Positions 15,958 through 25,684 are shown, counted from the first letter of the stretch. The stretch: DNA of 64,000 nucleotides from Mesorhizobium waimense (GCF_003601975.1 NZ_QZWZ01000015.1:105794-169793), one strand, 5' to 3'. The notes: a model not told the origin generated them from the letters alone. Numbers and translations are program-made.

Positions 15958-16052
15958 TACCGGCAAATCCCTAGCGAAATCTTCCATCTCGCCTGAGGGG
16001 TCGACTGAAGGCCCGGCAGCGGAGAATAATTCAAATTGTCCAGACCGTCGAT
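15958..16052 (-). pseudogene. Decayed duplicate of the ligD 3' end
   Basis: On the minus strand this stretch reads SIDGLDNLNYSPLPGL, then after a frame change EMEDFARDLP. The end of the intact LigD reads SIDAPQDLNYASLPGL ... EIDEFARDLP. DNA blocks such as GGCAAATCCCT, CCCGGCAGCG and AATTCAAAT are shared with 16255-16350. Only the last ~35 codons are represented, and at least one frameshift separates the two pieces. It is either a partial tandem duplication or the remnant of a second ligD downstream of the present one. Confidence 0.7.
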
Positions 16053-16069
16053 GGAGTTGGAGCAGGCCC

Positions 16070-16250
16070 TCCTCGCCCCCGCCAGAGCGGGGGAGAGGTG
16101 GCTCGGCGAAGCCGAGACGGAGAGGGGGAATGGCGCAAACCGATGTCCGGGTGGATTCAAGGAAACCACGGTCCATCCGCTGGCGCAGCCCCCTCCCCGT
16201 CCGCTACGCGGACACCTCTCCCCCACTCTGTGGGGGCGAGGAACCCTAGT
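16070..16250. repeat. Paired intergenic palindromic repeats between ku and ligD
   Basis: Two hairpin-rich blocks, GCCAGAGCGGGGGAGAGGTG... and ...CACCTCTCCCCCACTCTGTGG, face each other; inside them TCGGCGAAGCCGA and TCCGCTACGCGGA are short palindromes. This is the rhizobial 'cctctcccc' repeat type. It separates the ligD tail copy from the intact ligD stop. Confidence 0.6.
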
Positions 16251-18738
16251 TCTGCAAGGTGGGCAAATCCCTGGCAAACTCATCGATCTCGGCCCAGGGA
16301 TCACCCGAGGTCGCAAGCAGGCCCGGCAGCGATGCATAGTTCAAATCCTGCGGCGCATCGATCGACTCCAGATCCGTCCAGCTCACCGGGGTCGAGGCCG
16401 GCAGATTGGTGCGGGCGCGCAGCGAATAGGGTGCTGCCGAGGTATGGCCGCGCGCGTTGCGGTGGTAGTCGATGAAGATGCGTCGCTTGCGGTTTTCCTT
16501 GCCCATGGTGGTGGTGAAGGTGTCGGGCGCGGTGCTGGCCAGATGGGTGGAGATGGCGCTGGTCGCCTGGTGCAGTTTCTTCCAGTTCTGCTTCTGCGTC
16601 ACCGGCACCGTGATGTGGATGCCGCTGCCGCCGGACGTCTTGGCGAAGGGCACCAGCCCCAGCGCCTCCAATCCGCCCTTGATGTGCACGGCGGCCTCGA
16701 CCACCTCGCGCCAGGCAATCCCCTCGCCCGGATCGAGGTCGAACACGATCTGGTCGGGCTTGTCGAGTTTCGTGCGATGCGTGCCCCAGGTGTGGAACTC
16801 GACGACGCCGAACTGAGCCAGCGCCAGATAACCCTTGGCATCTTCCACCGACAGATAGGTTTTGGTCTCGCCCTCTGAATTGATCGACTCGAACACAGCC
16901 ACCGAGGGCGGCATGCCGGTGAAGGCGTGTCGCTGGAAGAAGCAGTCTTTTGGCAGGCCGGTCGGGCAGCGCACCAGTGACACCGGGCGTCCGATGATGT
17001 GCGGCAGCATGAAGTCGCCGACCAGCGCGTAGTAGACGGCGATGTCGAGCTTGGTCGGCCCGGTCTTGCCGAACAGCCGCCGCTCGGGGTTGGTCACCCA
17101 GATGGTGGCGAGGTCGGCTTCCGAGATCAGCAGCTTGCGCTTGGCCGAGACCGGCGTCGACAGGCCGACATCCCTGAGGCCACGGAAGACACCGTGGCGC
17201 AGCGCATTGTCCGCCGTGCGGTTGGCGTAGTGGATGCGAGCCGACAGCAGCGGCCGCACCCAGTTCATCTCGCGCATGATCTCGCGCGGCACGCCCTCCG
17301 GCGGCGTGGCGCCTGCGGTGAGCGGCTCCAGCCGGGCGAGCAAGTCTCGTGCCGTCTCGGCATCGAAGCCGGTGCCGACCTTGCCGCGATAGTGCAACTC
17401 GCCGTCCTCGAATTCGGCCATGCCCAGCGCGGCCAGCCCCTCGGCCGCATCGGAGGTGGTGTAGCCGGCAATGATGAAATCGCCCTTTTGCAGCGCCTTG
17501 ACCTTGGTCCAGCTCTTGGTGCGGCCGCTCTGATAGGTGGCGCTGGCGCGCTTGGAGACGACGCCTTCCAGCCCAAGTTCGGAGGCTTGGGCATAGAGCC
17601 CCTGCCCGTCGCCCTCGACATGGTCGGAGAACTGGATGGCGGAGTTGGCGCCGAGGCCGGCGAGCAGTTGCGCAAGCAGCGCCTTGCGCCTGGCGAGCGG
17701 CGCTTTCCTGAGGTCCCAGCCGTCGAGATAGAGCAAATCGAAGGCATAGAAATGCAGCTTGTTGCCGGCGCCTTCAGCCAGCGCATCCTGCAGCAGCACG
17801 AAACGGCTGATGCCCTTGGCGTCGAGCACGACAATCTCACCGTCGATGATGGCATCGCGGCACGGCAGCTTTGCGAAAGCGTGCGGCAGGTCGCCATAGC
17901 GCTTCGTCCAGTCGATGCCGCCACGGGTGATCAGCCTGACTTGCCTGTCCGCCAGATGCGCCGCGGTGCGATAGCCGTCGAATTTGATTTCGTGCAGCCA
18001 GGCCTCGCCAGTGCGCTCAGCAGGATCGTCGCTGCCAGGCGGTTTTGCCACCTGTGTCGCCAGCTGCGGCTCGATGCGCGCAGGCGCCGGCCCCTGCACG
18101 GCGCCGGGCAGCGCGCCGGGTTTCAGCAACAAGGGCTTTGCGGGTTTGCTCACCGGCTTCGGCACCGCCACCAGTTCCTCGATGCGGCGGCCGGATTTGA
18201 CGCTTTCCGGCCGCTCGCTGAGAATGTCGAGCCTGGTGTCGGCGGCGAGGTCTCGCTCCTTGAACAGCAGCCAGTTTTTCTTGCCCTCGTCCTCGCCGGG
18301 CTTGGGCTTCAGCCTGGTCAGCATCCAGCCGCCATTCAGCTTGTCGCCGGCGAGGCGGAACTTGAAGGCGCCGGTGTGCAGGCTTTTTTCGACATCGTCC
18401 ATCGGCGCCCAGGTGCCGGTATCCCAGACGATCATCGGGCCACCGCCATATTCGCCTTCGGGGATGACACCTTCGAAGTCGATATACTCGAGCGGATGGT
18501 CCTCGGTCTCAATCGCCAGGCGCTTGTCGGCCGGATTGAGCGAAGGCCCGCGCGGCACCGCCCAGCTCTTCAGGACGTCGCCGACCTGTAGGCGCAGATC
18601 GTAATGGTCGGCGGTCGCGTGGTGCTTGTGGACGACAAAGCGGTTGCCTTCGCCCGAGACTAGCCCGCCCGCCGGCTCCGGCGTTTTGGTGAATTCGCGC
18701 TTGGCGCGATAGGCCCTCAGTTTCGGCGGCGTGGTCAT
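16246..18738 (-). CDS. ligD: Multifunctional NHEJ DNA ligase LigD (PE-LIG-POL)
   Basis: 830 aa with all three modules. The 3'-phosphoesterase (about 30-175) has HKHHATADHYDLRL. The ATP-dependent ligase (about 240-540) has its nucleophile Lys252 in EIKFDGYR and later DGEIVVLD, LEGVVSKR and SWTKVKA. The polymerase/primase (about 560-820) has KLDIAVYYALVGDFMLPHI, IVFDLDPGEG and SGIHITVP. The PE-LIG-POL order is that of rhizobia and Pseudomonas, not Mycobacterium. It trims, fills and seals ends held by Ku. A Pro/Lys linker (about 190-235) joins PE to LIG. The last ~35 codons recur as a decayed copy at 15958-16052. Confidence 0.95.
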   Translation of the reverse strand: MTTPPKLRAYRAKREFTKTPEPAGGLVSGEGNRFVVHKHHATADHYDLRLQVGDVLKSWAVPRGPSLNPADKRLAIETEDHPLEYIDFEGVIPEGEYGGGPMIVWDTGTWAPMDDVEKSLHTGAFKFRLAGDKLNGGWMLTRLKPKPGEDEGKKNWLLFKERDLAADTRLDILSERPESVKSGRRIEELVAVPKPVSKPAKPLLLKPGALPGAVQGPAPARIEPQLATQVAKPPGSDDPAERTGEAWLHEIKFDGYRTAAHLADRQVRLITRGGIDWTKRYGDLPHAFAKLPCRDAIIDGEIVVLDAKGISRFVLLQDALAEGAGNKLHFYAFDLLYLDGWDLRKAPLARRKALLAQLLAGLGANSAIQFSDHVEGDGQGLYAQASELGLEGVVSKRASATYQSGRTKSWTKVKALQKGDFIIAGYTTSDAAEGLAALGMAEFEDGELHYRGKVGTGFDAETARDLLARLEPLTAGATPPEGVPREIMREMNWVRPLLSARIHYANRTADNALRHGVFRGLRDVGLSTPVSAKRKLLISEADLATIWVTNPERRLFGKTGPTKLDIAVYYALVGDFMLPHIIGRPVSLVRCPTGLPKDCFFQRHAFTGMPPSVAVFESINSEGETKTYLSVEDAKGYLALAQFGVVEFHTWGTHRTKLDKPDQIVFDLDPGEGIAWREVVEAAVHIKGGLEALGLVPFAKTSGGSGIHITVPVTQKQNWKKLHQATSAISTHLASTAPDTFTTTMGKENRKRRIFIDYHRNARGHTSAAPYSLRARTNLPASTPVSWTDLESIDAPQDLNYASLPGLLATSGDPWAEIDEFARDLPTLQN

Positions 18739-18784
18739 CCGGGCATGCTAGGCGGGATGCAACGGCTGCTCAATCGCCAGCGGC

Positions 18785-19024
18785 TCAATCGTCGGTGGCC
18801 GGCGTCAGTTCGAGTTCGGCAGGTGACAAGCCCCTTTGCAGTTGGCTCAGCCGGAACTCGTCGACCCAATAGGCCTCGCCGTCGACCAGCACGCGCGCCT
18901 GATAGGTGCCGCCGGAAAAGCTCTGCGCGGTGACGTAGACCTTGTGGCGATCGAGCGCCTTGCGCACCGCGGCGCGCTTGGATTTCTGGGCAGTGACAGG
19001 ACTTGCCATCGGCTCACTCTTCAC
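18785..19024 (-). CDS. Small hypothetical protein upstream of ligD
   Basis: 79 aa from ATG 19024, or 74 aa from ATG 19009. A basic N-terminus (SKRAAVRKALDRHKVYVTAQ) is followed by a beta-rich part (GTYQARVLVDGEAYWVDEF) and an acidic end. No known domain, signal or membrane segment. It ends 46 bases before ligD on the same strand and may be cotranscribed with it. Whether it belongs to the repair system is open. Confidence 0.6.
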   Translation of the reverse strand: MKSEPMASPVTAQKSKRAAVRKALDRHKVYVTAQSFSGGTYQARVLVDGEAYWVDEFRLSQLQRGLSPAELELTPATDD

Positions 19025-19191
19025 ACGCGGCCGCCATGGGCGGTCTCCATTAGGATGGCGGAGAGCGGCGATTGAGTCAATTTGCGAGGCGGCTACGCGC
19101 GATCTCCCCTCTCCGCGCCTTCGGCCGGCTGGACGCCAGGCAGGCGGCCCCTATAGTTTTCACCGAGATACTTTTCTCCGGAGACAAGCAG

Positions 19192-20199
19192 ATGACCCTC
19201 GGCACACACAAACTCGGCAGCCAGGGGCTGCAGGTATCGGAGATCGGCCTCGGCTGCATGGGCATGAGCCAGTCCTACGGGCCGGCCGACGAGGCGGCGT
19301 CGATCGCGACGCTGCACCGGGCCATCGAGCTCGGCTGCACCTTCCTCGACACGGCGGAAGTCTACGGCCCCTATGCCAATGAGGAACTGCTCGGGCGGGC
19401 ACTGAAGGGCCGTCGCCATGAGGTGACCATCGCAACCAAATTCGGCTTCCGCATAGAGAACGGCAAGCAGGTTGGCACCGACCGCGACAGCCGGCCCGAG
19501 CATATCCGCGAGGCGGTGGAGGGCTCGCTCGGCCGGCTCGCCACCGACCATATCGACATTCTCTACCAGCACCGCGTCGATCCGGATGTGCCGATGGAGG
19601 ACGTGGCCGGCGCGGTCGGCCAGTTGGTCGCCGAGGGCAAGGTGCGCTTCTTCGGCCTGTCGGAGGCGGGCGCGGCCAACATAAGCCGCGCGCACGCCGT
19701 GCATCCGGTGTCGGCGGTGCAGAGCGAATATTCGCTGTGGGAGCGCAACCTGGAGCCGGAGATCATGCCGCTGCTGAAGAACCTCGGCATCGGCTTGGTG
19801 CCGTTCGCGCCGCTCGGCCGCGGCTTCCTCGCCGGCGACGTCAAGCGCGCGGAGGACTACCCCGAGGGCGATTTCCGGCGCGGCGACCCGCGCTACCAGG
19901 GCGCCAATTACGACGCCAATATCGCGGCGGCCTCAACGGTGCGCGACATCGCCGGTGTAAAAGGGGTCAAGCCCGGGCAGATCGCACTGGCCTGGCTGCT
20001 GTACAAGGGCGATGATTTCGGCATCGACATCGTGCCAATCCCCGGCACCAAGCGGCGACAATATCTGGAGGAAAACGTCGCGGCGGCCGCGATCGAACTC
20101 GATGCCACAGAAATGCTGGCACTCGACGTGGCGCTGGCGCCAGGCAAGGTGGCGGGACCGCGCTACGGCGAGCGGACCATGACGATGATCGATCGGTAG
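19192..20199 (+). CDS. Aldo/keto reductase
   Basis: 335 aa from ATG 19192, with a GGAG ribosome-binding site; the in-frame extension to 19072 lacks homologous character and a site. An (beta/alpha)8 NADPH-dependent carbonyl reductase of the AKR13/YakC-like type: GLGCMGMS, catalytic Asp and Tyr in FLDTAEVYGPYANEELLG, Lys in IATKFGF, His in YQHRVDP, and the cofactor segment IPGTKRRQYLEENV. The physiological substrate is unknown. Single gene, convergent with the PfkB kinase gene. Confidence 0.9.
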   Translation: MTLGTHKLGSQGLQVSEIGLGCMGMSQSYGPADEAASIATLHRAIELGCTFLDTAEVYGPYANEELLGRALKGRRHEVTIATKFGFRIENGKQVGTDRDSRPEHIREAVEGSLGRLATDHIDILYQHRVDPDVPMEDVAGAVGQLVAEGKVRFFGLSEAGAANISRAHAVHPVSAVQSEYSLWERNLEPEIMPLLKNLGIGLVPFAPLGRGFLAGDVKRAEDYPEGDFRRGDPRYQGANYDANIAAASTVRDIAGVKGVKPGQIALAWLLYKGDDFGIDIVPIPGTKRRQYLEENVAAAAIELDATEMLALDVALAPGKVAGPRYGERTMTMIDR

Positions 20200-20224
20200 G
20201 ATCAGGCGAGCGCCGCCCAGTCCC

Positions 20225-21115
20225 TTACCGCTCTCCTTCCGGGGTCGCCACGAGCCGCGCCGCGGCTTCATTGGCGGCAGTGATCGCTGCTTGCACAGGT
20301 TCTCCACGAGCAAGTGCCGCCGCAAACGCGCCAACGAACTCGTCACCGGCGCCATGGGTGCTGACGACCTTCACCGGAATGCCTGCCAGCGCGTACGCGC
20401 CACCGGTGCGGTCGCAATAGGCGACCCCCTCCCCGCCGGCGGTGACGATAGCGGCCGGGTAGGCGTCGACCAGCCGGTGTGCCGCTTGCGCCGCGCCGTC
20501 CAGCGTGTCGACGACCGGCACGCCGGCCAGGAATTCCGCCTCGATGGCGTTGACGATGACGATGTCCAAAAGCGCGATCAATTCGCCCGACAGTTCGCGG
20601 GCCGGGGCGGCGTTCAGAACGATACGGCCGCCGGACGATTTCACGGCGCGGGCGGCGGCGACGTTGGCGGCTTCCGGTACCTCGTTCTGCAACAGCAGCA
20701 CCGAGGTTTCTGCAATCGTTGTGCGGGCGGCGGCGATGTCCTGTTCGCCCAAGGTGAGATTGCTGCCCGAGACGATCACCGCGCCATAGTCGCCGCTTGC
20801 GTCGAAGATCGCGACGCTCATGCCAGAGCCGACGCCGGGCGCGGCCCGCACGAAGCGACGGTCGACACCGGCGCAGTCGAGATTGGTGAGGAGCGCCTTA
20901 CCGAAATCGTCATCGCCGACGGCGCCGATCATCGCCGCGCACACGCCGGCCCGCGCCGCCGACACCGCCTGGTTGCCGCCCTTGCCGCCACATTTTGGCT
21001 GCCAGGCGTGGCCGGTCATCGTCTCGCCCTTGCGCGGTCGGTCGGGCGCATCGACCATGATGTCGTAATGCAGGCTGCCGAAGACGGTGACCAAAGGCGT
21101 TGTCGACGGCGTCAT
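20225..21115 (-). CDS. PfkB-family sugar kinase (ribokinase-like)
   Basis: 296 aa from ATG 21115, which overlaps the regulator stop by four bases. Motifs: GSLHYDIMVDAPDRPRKGET, the PfkB-1 signature GGKGGNQAVSAARAG, and the active-site THGAGDEFVGAFAAAL with the catalytic Asp. It phosphorylates a sugar taken up by the ABC transporter encoded upstream in the same operon. Ribokinase is the closest type by motif; the actual sugar is not shown by sequence. Last gene of a six-gene minus-strand operon. Confidence 0.88.
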   Translation of the reverse strand: MTPSTTPLVTVFGSLHYDIMVDAPDRPRKGETMTGHAWQPKCGGKGGNQAVSAARAGVCAAMIGAVGDDDFGKALLTNLDCAGVDRRFVRAAPGVGSGMSVAIFDASGDYGAVIVSGSNLTLGEQDIAAARTTIAETSVLLLQNEVPEAANVAAARAVKSSGGRIVLNAAPARELSGELIALLDIVIVNAIEAEFLAGVPVVDTLDGAAQAAHRLVDAYPAAIVTAGGEGVAYCDRTGGAYALAGIPVKVVSTHGAGDEFVGAFAAALARGEPVQAAITAANEAAARLVATPEGER

Positions 21116-21987
21116 GTGCCCCGGTCTTTTCGTTTCGATGTCACTGCCGACATGGTGCGGCCGAGATTGCGCTCCGCCGCCTGGTAGTCGCGCTGCGCGA
21201 CCGCGACGAACAGCGCGTCGAGGATGTTGAGCTGGGCAATGCGCGCGGCCGCGTTCTCGCCCATCAGCGGCGAGCCCTGCGCCGTCGAGCACAGCACGAT
21301 GTCGGCAATCTGGGCCAGCGGCGAATTGTCGTAATTGGTGATGGCCAGCGTGCGGGCGCCGCTCTTCCTGGCAAGCTGGATGGCGTCGATGACAGCTGAC
21401 GTGTTGCCGGAATGCGAGAAGCCGACGGCGATATCGTCGGCGCCGAGCAGCGAGGCCGACATCAGCATCATGTGCGAGTCGTCGTAGACCGAGGCGCGGA
21501 TGCCGATGCGCAGGAATTTGTGCGAGACGTCGCGCGCGATTTGCGCCGAACCGCAGACGCCGTAAAAGTCGCGGTTCTTCGCGCGGTAAAGCAGATCGGC
21601 GGCGCGGTCGAAATCCTCCATGTCGAGGATCGCCAGCGTTTCCTCCAGCGCCTGGATCGAGGTGCGGAACACCTTTTGCACGATCTCGGCCGAGCTGTCG
21701 TCGGCCGACAGCTCCTGATGCATCTCGGCGGTCGGTAGGCGGCTGTACTCGTAGACGGCGGTACGGAAGTCGCGATAGCCGGAAAAGCCGAGCTTCTTGG
21801 CAATCTTGACCACCATCGCCTCCGAGACGCCTGCCTCCTCGGCAATCTGCTTGAGCGGAATGGTGTCGTCGAAGCCGCGCCGGCCGAAGACAGTCTCCAC
21901 CACCTTCGCCTCCAGCGGGGTGAGATGCGGCATCATCATGCGGATGCGCGGTCCTACTGCTTTCAGATCCAAGCTGCTCAAGGTCAT
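21112..21987 (-). CDS. RpiR-family transcriptional regulator (HTH + SIS)
   Basis: 291 aa: HTH at about residues 20-80 (LKQIAEEAGVSEAMVVKIAK, then KLGFSGYRDFR) and a sugar-isomerase (SIS) domain at about 125-265 (DFYGVCGSAQIARDVSHKF, AVGFSHSGNTSAVIDAI). RpiR proteins bind phosphosugars through SIS and control the adjacent catabolic genes. It overlaps the permease stop and the kinase start by four bases each, so it is translated as part of the operon it probably controls. A candidate operator is in the gap at 26687-27014. Confidence 0.9.
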   Translation of the reverse strand: MTLSSLDLKAVGPRIRMMMPHLTPLEAKVVETVFGRRGFDDTIPLKQIAEEAGVSEAMVVKIAKKLGFSGYRDFRTAVYEYSRLPTAEMHQELSADDSSAEIVQKVFRTSIQALEETLAILDMEDFDRAADLLYRAKNRDFYGVCGSAQIARDVSHKFLRIGIRASVYDDSHMMLMSASLLGADDIAVGFSHSGNTSAVIDAIQLARKSGARTLAITNYDNSPLAQIADIVLCSTAQGSPLMGENAAARIAQLNILDALFVAVAQRDYQAAERNLGRTMSAVTSKRKDRGT

Positions 21988-22960
21988 CCACGTCCCCTCG
22001 TCACGCGATCGATAAGCATCGCGGCGAGGATTATAAGGCCTGTTGCCAGGAGCTGATAGAAGGACTGGACGTTCATCAGCGTCAGACCGTTGCGCATGGT
22101 GCCGAGGATGACGGCGCCCAGAATGGTGCCGACGACGCTGCCCTTGCCGCCCATCAGCGAGGCGCCGCCTATTGCCGCGGCGGCAATCGCGTCGAGCTCC
22201 CAGAGATTGCCGAGGATGGGCTCGGCTGCACCCAGCCGTCCGATCAGTATCTGCGCGGCAAGGGCCGCCAGAAGTCCCGATATCATGTAGGCGGCGATCT
22301 TGGTGCGGGCGATCGGCACGCCGGCGATGTAGGCGGCCTCCTCATTGCCGCCGACGGCAAGCAGATACTCACCGAATGGCGTCTTCTTGAGGATGATCCA
22401 GGCGATCAGCGCAACGACGGCAACGATGATGACCGCCAGCGGCAGACCGAACAGCGAGCCGTTGAAGATGGCGCGGAAGCCGGCAGGCAGACCAAGCACC
22501 GGATTGCCGCCGGTGTAGATCAGCGCCAGCGCCCGGTAGGTGCTCAGCGTTCCCAGCGTGACGATGAAGGGCTGCAGCCCGACATGGGCGACGAGCACGC
22601 CGTTGAGCAGGCCGCAGGCAAGGCCGATGGCGAAGCCTGCGGCGATAGCGAGCGGAAACGCCACGCCGGCGACCAGCATCGAGGCCGAGATGACGGCCGA
22701 AAGTGCCGCCGTCGGCCCGACCGAAAGATCGATGCCGCCGGAGATGATGACCAGCGTCATGCCGAGCGCCAGGCAGGCGTTGATGCTCGACTGCTGCAGG
22801 ATGTTGATCAAATTGCGCTCGGCGAAGAAGCCCGGCACCAGCGCGCCGAAGACGGCGAGAATGACGATAAGGCCGATCAACGTGCCAGCGTCGCGCATGG
22901 AAAATCGGTGCAGGAAATCCGCCTGGGCCGCGTTGCTGTATTTTCCGATATGTCCGTCAT
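21984..22960 (-). CDS. Sugar ABC transporter permease (RbsC type), N-terminal frameshift
   Basis: From 22898 inward the frame encodes 304 aa of a BPD_transp_2 permease, with about eight hydrophobic segments, GGIDLSVGPTAALSAV and GGASLMGGKGSVVGTILG. The natural start is ATG 22960, directly after the stop of the ATPase gene. It reads MTDISENTATRPRR and then needs one extra base near 22905-22915 to continue as FLHRFSMRDAGTLIG. The 977-base span is one short of a multiple of three. Either the cytosolic N-terminus is lost through a deletion, with start at 22898, or a base is missing from the assembly. The core is intact. Confidence 0.85.
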
Positions 22961-24502
22961 CTACTGCCTTGCCTGCGGTCCGGCCGAGCTGCCCGCATGG
23001 ACCTGGCCGTTCTGCATTTTCGTTTGGGGTATGGCGTGCGCCGCGATCGCCTGTTCGCTGAGGCTTGCCCGGTCGAGCTCGGCGGCCACCGTGCCGTCGC
23101 GCATGACCAGCACGCGGTCGGCAAGCCTGATCACCTCGGGAAGCTCCGACGACACGACGACGACTGAATGGCCCTCGGCGGCGAGTTCCTCGATCAGGCG
23201 GTAGATCTCCGCCTTGGCGCCGACATCGATGCCGCGCGTCGGCTCGTCGAATAGAAGGATGCGGGTCCCTGCCGCGAGCCAGCGGCCGATGATTGCCTTC
23301 TGCTGGTTGCCGCCACTGAACAGGCGGATCGGCCGGTCGAGCAGGAACGGCCTGAGATTGACCCGTTTCATCTTCTCGGCCGCCACCCGTTTCAGGCGGC
23401 GATGATCGATGACGCCGCGCGGCGCGAACACGCCCATCGAGGCCAACGCCATGTTGCTGGTGATGGAGCGCAACGGCACGATGCCTTCGCGTTTGCGCTC
23501 CTCCGGCACCAGGCCGATGCCGGCGGCGATGGCGTCGCGCGGGCCGGAAAACCTGACCGCCTTGCCGTCGATCTCGATGGTACCGGACGACGCACGGTCG
23601 GCGCCGGCCAAGAGCCGCAGCAGCTCGGTGCGACCCGAGCCGACCAGGCCGGCAATGCCCAGCACCTCGCCGCGATTGAGGTTCAAGGACACGTCGTGCA
23701 CCTTGGTCGCCGAGGCGAGCCCGCGCACGCTGAGCCTGACAACGCCGGTGGCGTGAGCTCGGTGCTGTTCCTGGGCAAGCTCGCGGCCGACCATCATGGC
23801 GACGACGGATTTTTCCGACACTTGCGCGAGATCGACGGAACCGACCACCGCACCATCGCGCATGATGGTGGCGCGCTTGCAGATGCCGAACACCTCGTCC
23901 AGCTTGTGCGAGACATAGACGACCGCGACTCCCTCACGTGCAAGCCCGGCAATGACCTTAGCCAGGCGCTCGAATTCGCTCGGCGTCAGGCTCGATGTCG
24001 GCTCGTCCATGGCGACGATCCTGGCGCGGTCGAGCAGCGCGCGGGCGATCTCGACAATCTGCCGCTGCGCCACCTTCAGGCTGCCGAGCGGGGCTGCCGG
24101 ATCGATCGATGGGTCTATTGCCGCAAGGGCGGCGGCGGCGCGGCGCTCCTGCTCGCTTCTGGCGACAAAAATGCCGCCGCGCGTCAGCGGATGGCCGAGA
24201 AACATGTTCTGGGCGACGCTGAGGCGCGGCACCTGCTGCAGTTCCTGATGGATCATGGCGACACCGGCGGCGCGCGCCGCGACCGGGTTGTTCAGCGTCA
24301 CCGGCTGGCCGTCGATCAGCACGCTTCCCGCTGTCGGCCGGTAGACCCCCGACAGGATGCGCAGCAGCGTCGACTTGCCGGCGCCGTTCTCGCCAAGCAG
24401 GCCATGGATCTCGCCGGCGCCGACCGAGAAGGACACGTCGTCGAGGGCCCGCACGGCAGGAAACAGTTTGGAGATACCTGCGAATTGCAGCCGGGGTGAC
24501 AT
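22961..24502 (-). CDS. Sugar ABC transporter ATP-binding protein (RbsA type)
   Basis: 513 aa with two nucleotide-binding domains, the RbsA/MglA arrangement. Domain 1 (about 5-240): Walker A GENGAGKST, signature LKVAQRQIVEIARAL, Walker B IVAMDEPTSSL. Domain 2 (about 255-495) has the usual degenerate Walker A (GLVGSGRTELL), signature LFSGGNQQKAIIGRWL and LLFDEPTRGIDVGAK. It drives import through the permease encoded immediately downstream; stop and next start abut. Short unusual tail of about 20 residues rich in Gln. Confidence 0.92.
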   Translation of the reverse strand: MSPRLQFAGISKLFPAVRALDDVSFSVGAGEIHGLLGENGAGKSTLLRILSGVYRPTAGSVLIDGQPVTLNNPVAARAAGVAMIHQELQQVPRLSVAQNMFLGHPLTRGGIFVARSEQERRAAAALAAIDPSIDPAAPLGSLKVAQRQIVEIARALLDRARIVAMDEPTSSLTPSEFERLAKVIAGLAREGVAVVYVSHKLDEVFGICKRATIMRDGAVVGSVDLAQVSEKSVVAMMVGRELAQEQHRAHATGVVRLSVRGLASATKVHDVSLNLNRGEVLGIAGLVGSGRTELLRLLAGADRASSGTIEIDGKAVRFSGPRDAIAAGIGLVPEERKREGIVPLRSITSNMALASMGVFAPRGVIDHRRLKRVAAEKMKRVNLRPFLLDRPIRLFSGGNQQKAIIGRWLAAGTRILLFDEPTRGIDVGAKAEIYRLIEELAAEGHSVVVVSSELPEVIRLADRVLVMRDGTVAAELDRASLSEQAIAAHAIPQTKMQNGQVHAGSSAGPQARQ

Positions 24503-24583
24503 TGGTCCATTCTCCGGGCAAAGGTATCAGCCGAGCGAAAATGCTCTGGCCGACACCCCGCCGCCCTGCCCTGTCTTTTTGTG

Positions 24584-25642
24584 CTACTGGCCGACGGCCG
24601 CGTCCTCGAGCAGTGCCTTGCGTGCATCGGGGCCGGAATAGCGGTCGGCATTGTCCTTGGTGATCAGCGCCTGCGGCGTGGCGACGACGCGCGGCAGCTT
24701 CTGCCCAGCGACGAGACGCAGCGCCGTTTCCAGCGCCACCTCGCCGGTCAGCACCGGGAAGCTGTCGACAGTACCGGTCAATTCGCCGGCGCGGATCGAG
24801 GCATAGGCGTCGGAGATGCCGTCGGTGCCGAACACGGCGACCTTGTCCTGCAGGCCGGCGGCCTTGACCGCCTCGACGATGCCCAGCGCCATGCCGTCAT
24901 TGTTGGCGTAGAAGCCGATCAGGTCGGGGTGCTGCTGCAGGATGTTGGTGGCCGCATCATAGGAGGTCTGGCGGTCCCAGTTGCCGGGCACGCTGGCGAC
25001 GACCTCGAACTTGCCTCCTTCGGTAATGGTGGTCTTGAAGCCGTCGGTGCGCTGGACAGAGGCATAGACGCCGGCCTGGCCCTCGACGATGGCGACCTTG
25101 CCACCATTCGGCCGGTTCTTGATGAACCATTTGGCGACGCGCACGCCATTGTCGCGCTGGACATTGCCGACATAGTGCTCGGCCTGCGGGATGACGGCGT
25201 CATTGACGTTGACAACCGGCACATTGGCGGCCTTGGCCTGTTCCATGATCGGCTGCAGATTGGAGTCGGTCTGCGGCGAGACGAGCAGCACATTGTAGCC
25301 CTGCGTCACCAGGCCCTCGGCGATGGTGAGCTGTCCGAGCTGGTCGCCCTCGCTTTGCGCCGCCTGATAGACGACCGGCACGCCGACGCGGTCGCCGAAC
25401 ACCTTGTAGCCCTCGCCCAGTGAGCGCCAGTATTCGTTGGTCAGCGTCTTGGAGACGGCACCGGCCTTGGTGCCGTCGGGCAATTTGGGGAACGCGCCGA
25501 ACTTTGCTTCCAGCTGCGACCAGTCGATGCGGTCCTTCTCGGTATCGGAATTGAGCGGCGCAAGGTCGGCAGCAATGGCCGAGCCGATGGACAAAGCCAT
25601 CAGGGCAGCGGTGGCGGCGGCAAGCAGAAGTTTCATGGTCAT
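24584..25642 (-). CDS. Sugar ABC transporter substrate-binding protein
   Basis: 352 aa. Signal peptide MTMKLLLAAATAALMALSIG then SAIAAD, cleavage near residue 24. Periplasmic-binding-protein-like fold of the ribose/galactose type I group (AVSKTLTNEYWRSLGEGYK, QGYNVLLVSPQTDS, VNVNDAV, FYANNDGMALGIVEAVKAAG, VFGTDG). It delivers the sugar to the permease/ATPase pair. The ligand cannot be told from sequence. Gene spacing of 81 bases to the ATPase gene leaves room for a processing or attenuation site, often used to keep the binding protein in excess. Confidence 0.9.
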   Translation of the reverse strand: MTMKLLLAAATAALMALSIGSAIAADLAPLNSDTEKDRIDWSQLEAKFGAFPKLPDGTKAGAVSKTLTNEYWRSLGEGYKVFGDRVGVPVVYQAAQSEGDQLGQLTIAEGLVTQGYNVLLVSPQTDSNLQPIMEQAKAANVPVVNVNDAVIPQAEHYVGNVQRDNGVRVAKWFIKNRPNGGKVAIVEGQAGVYASVQRTDGFKTTITEGGKFEVVASVPGNWDRQTSYDAATNILQQHPDLIGFYANNDGMALGIVEAVKAAGLQDKVAVFGTDGISDAYASIRAGELTGTVDSFPVLTGEVALETALRLVAGQKLPRVVATPQALITKDNADRYSGPDARKALLEDAAVGQ

Positions 25643-25684
25643 TCCTCCCTTGGTGAAAAACGGCGTATGACGACGCCGGGCGCT

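Noticed and set aside
20225..21991. 588-codon minus ORF reading through PfkB and the regulator region
   Set aside because: The first ~290 codons are an out-of-frame reading of the RpiR gene; PfkB starts at ATG 21115.
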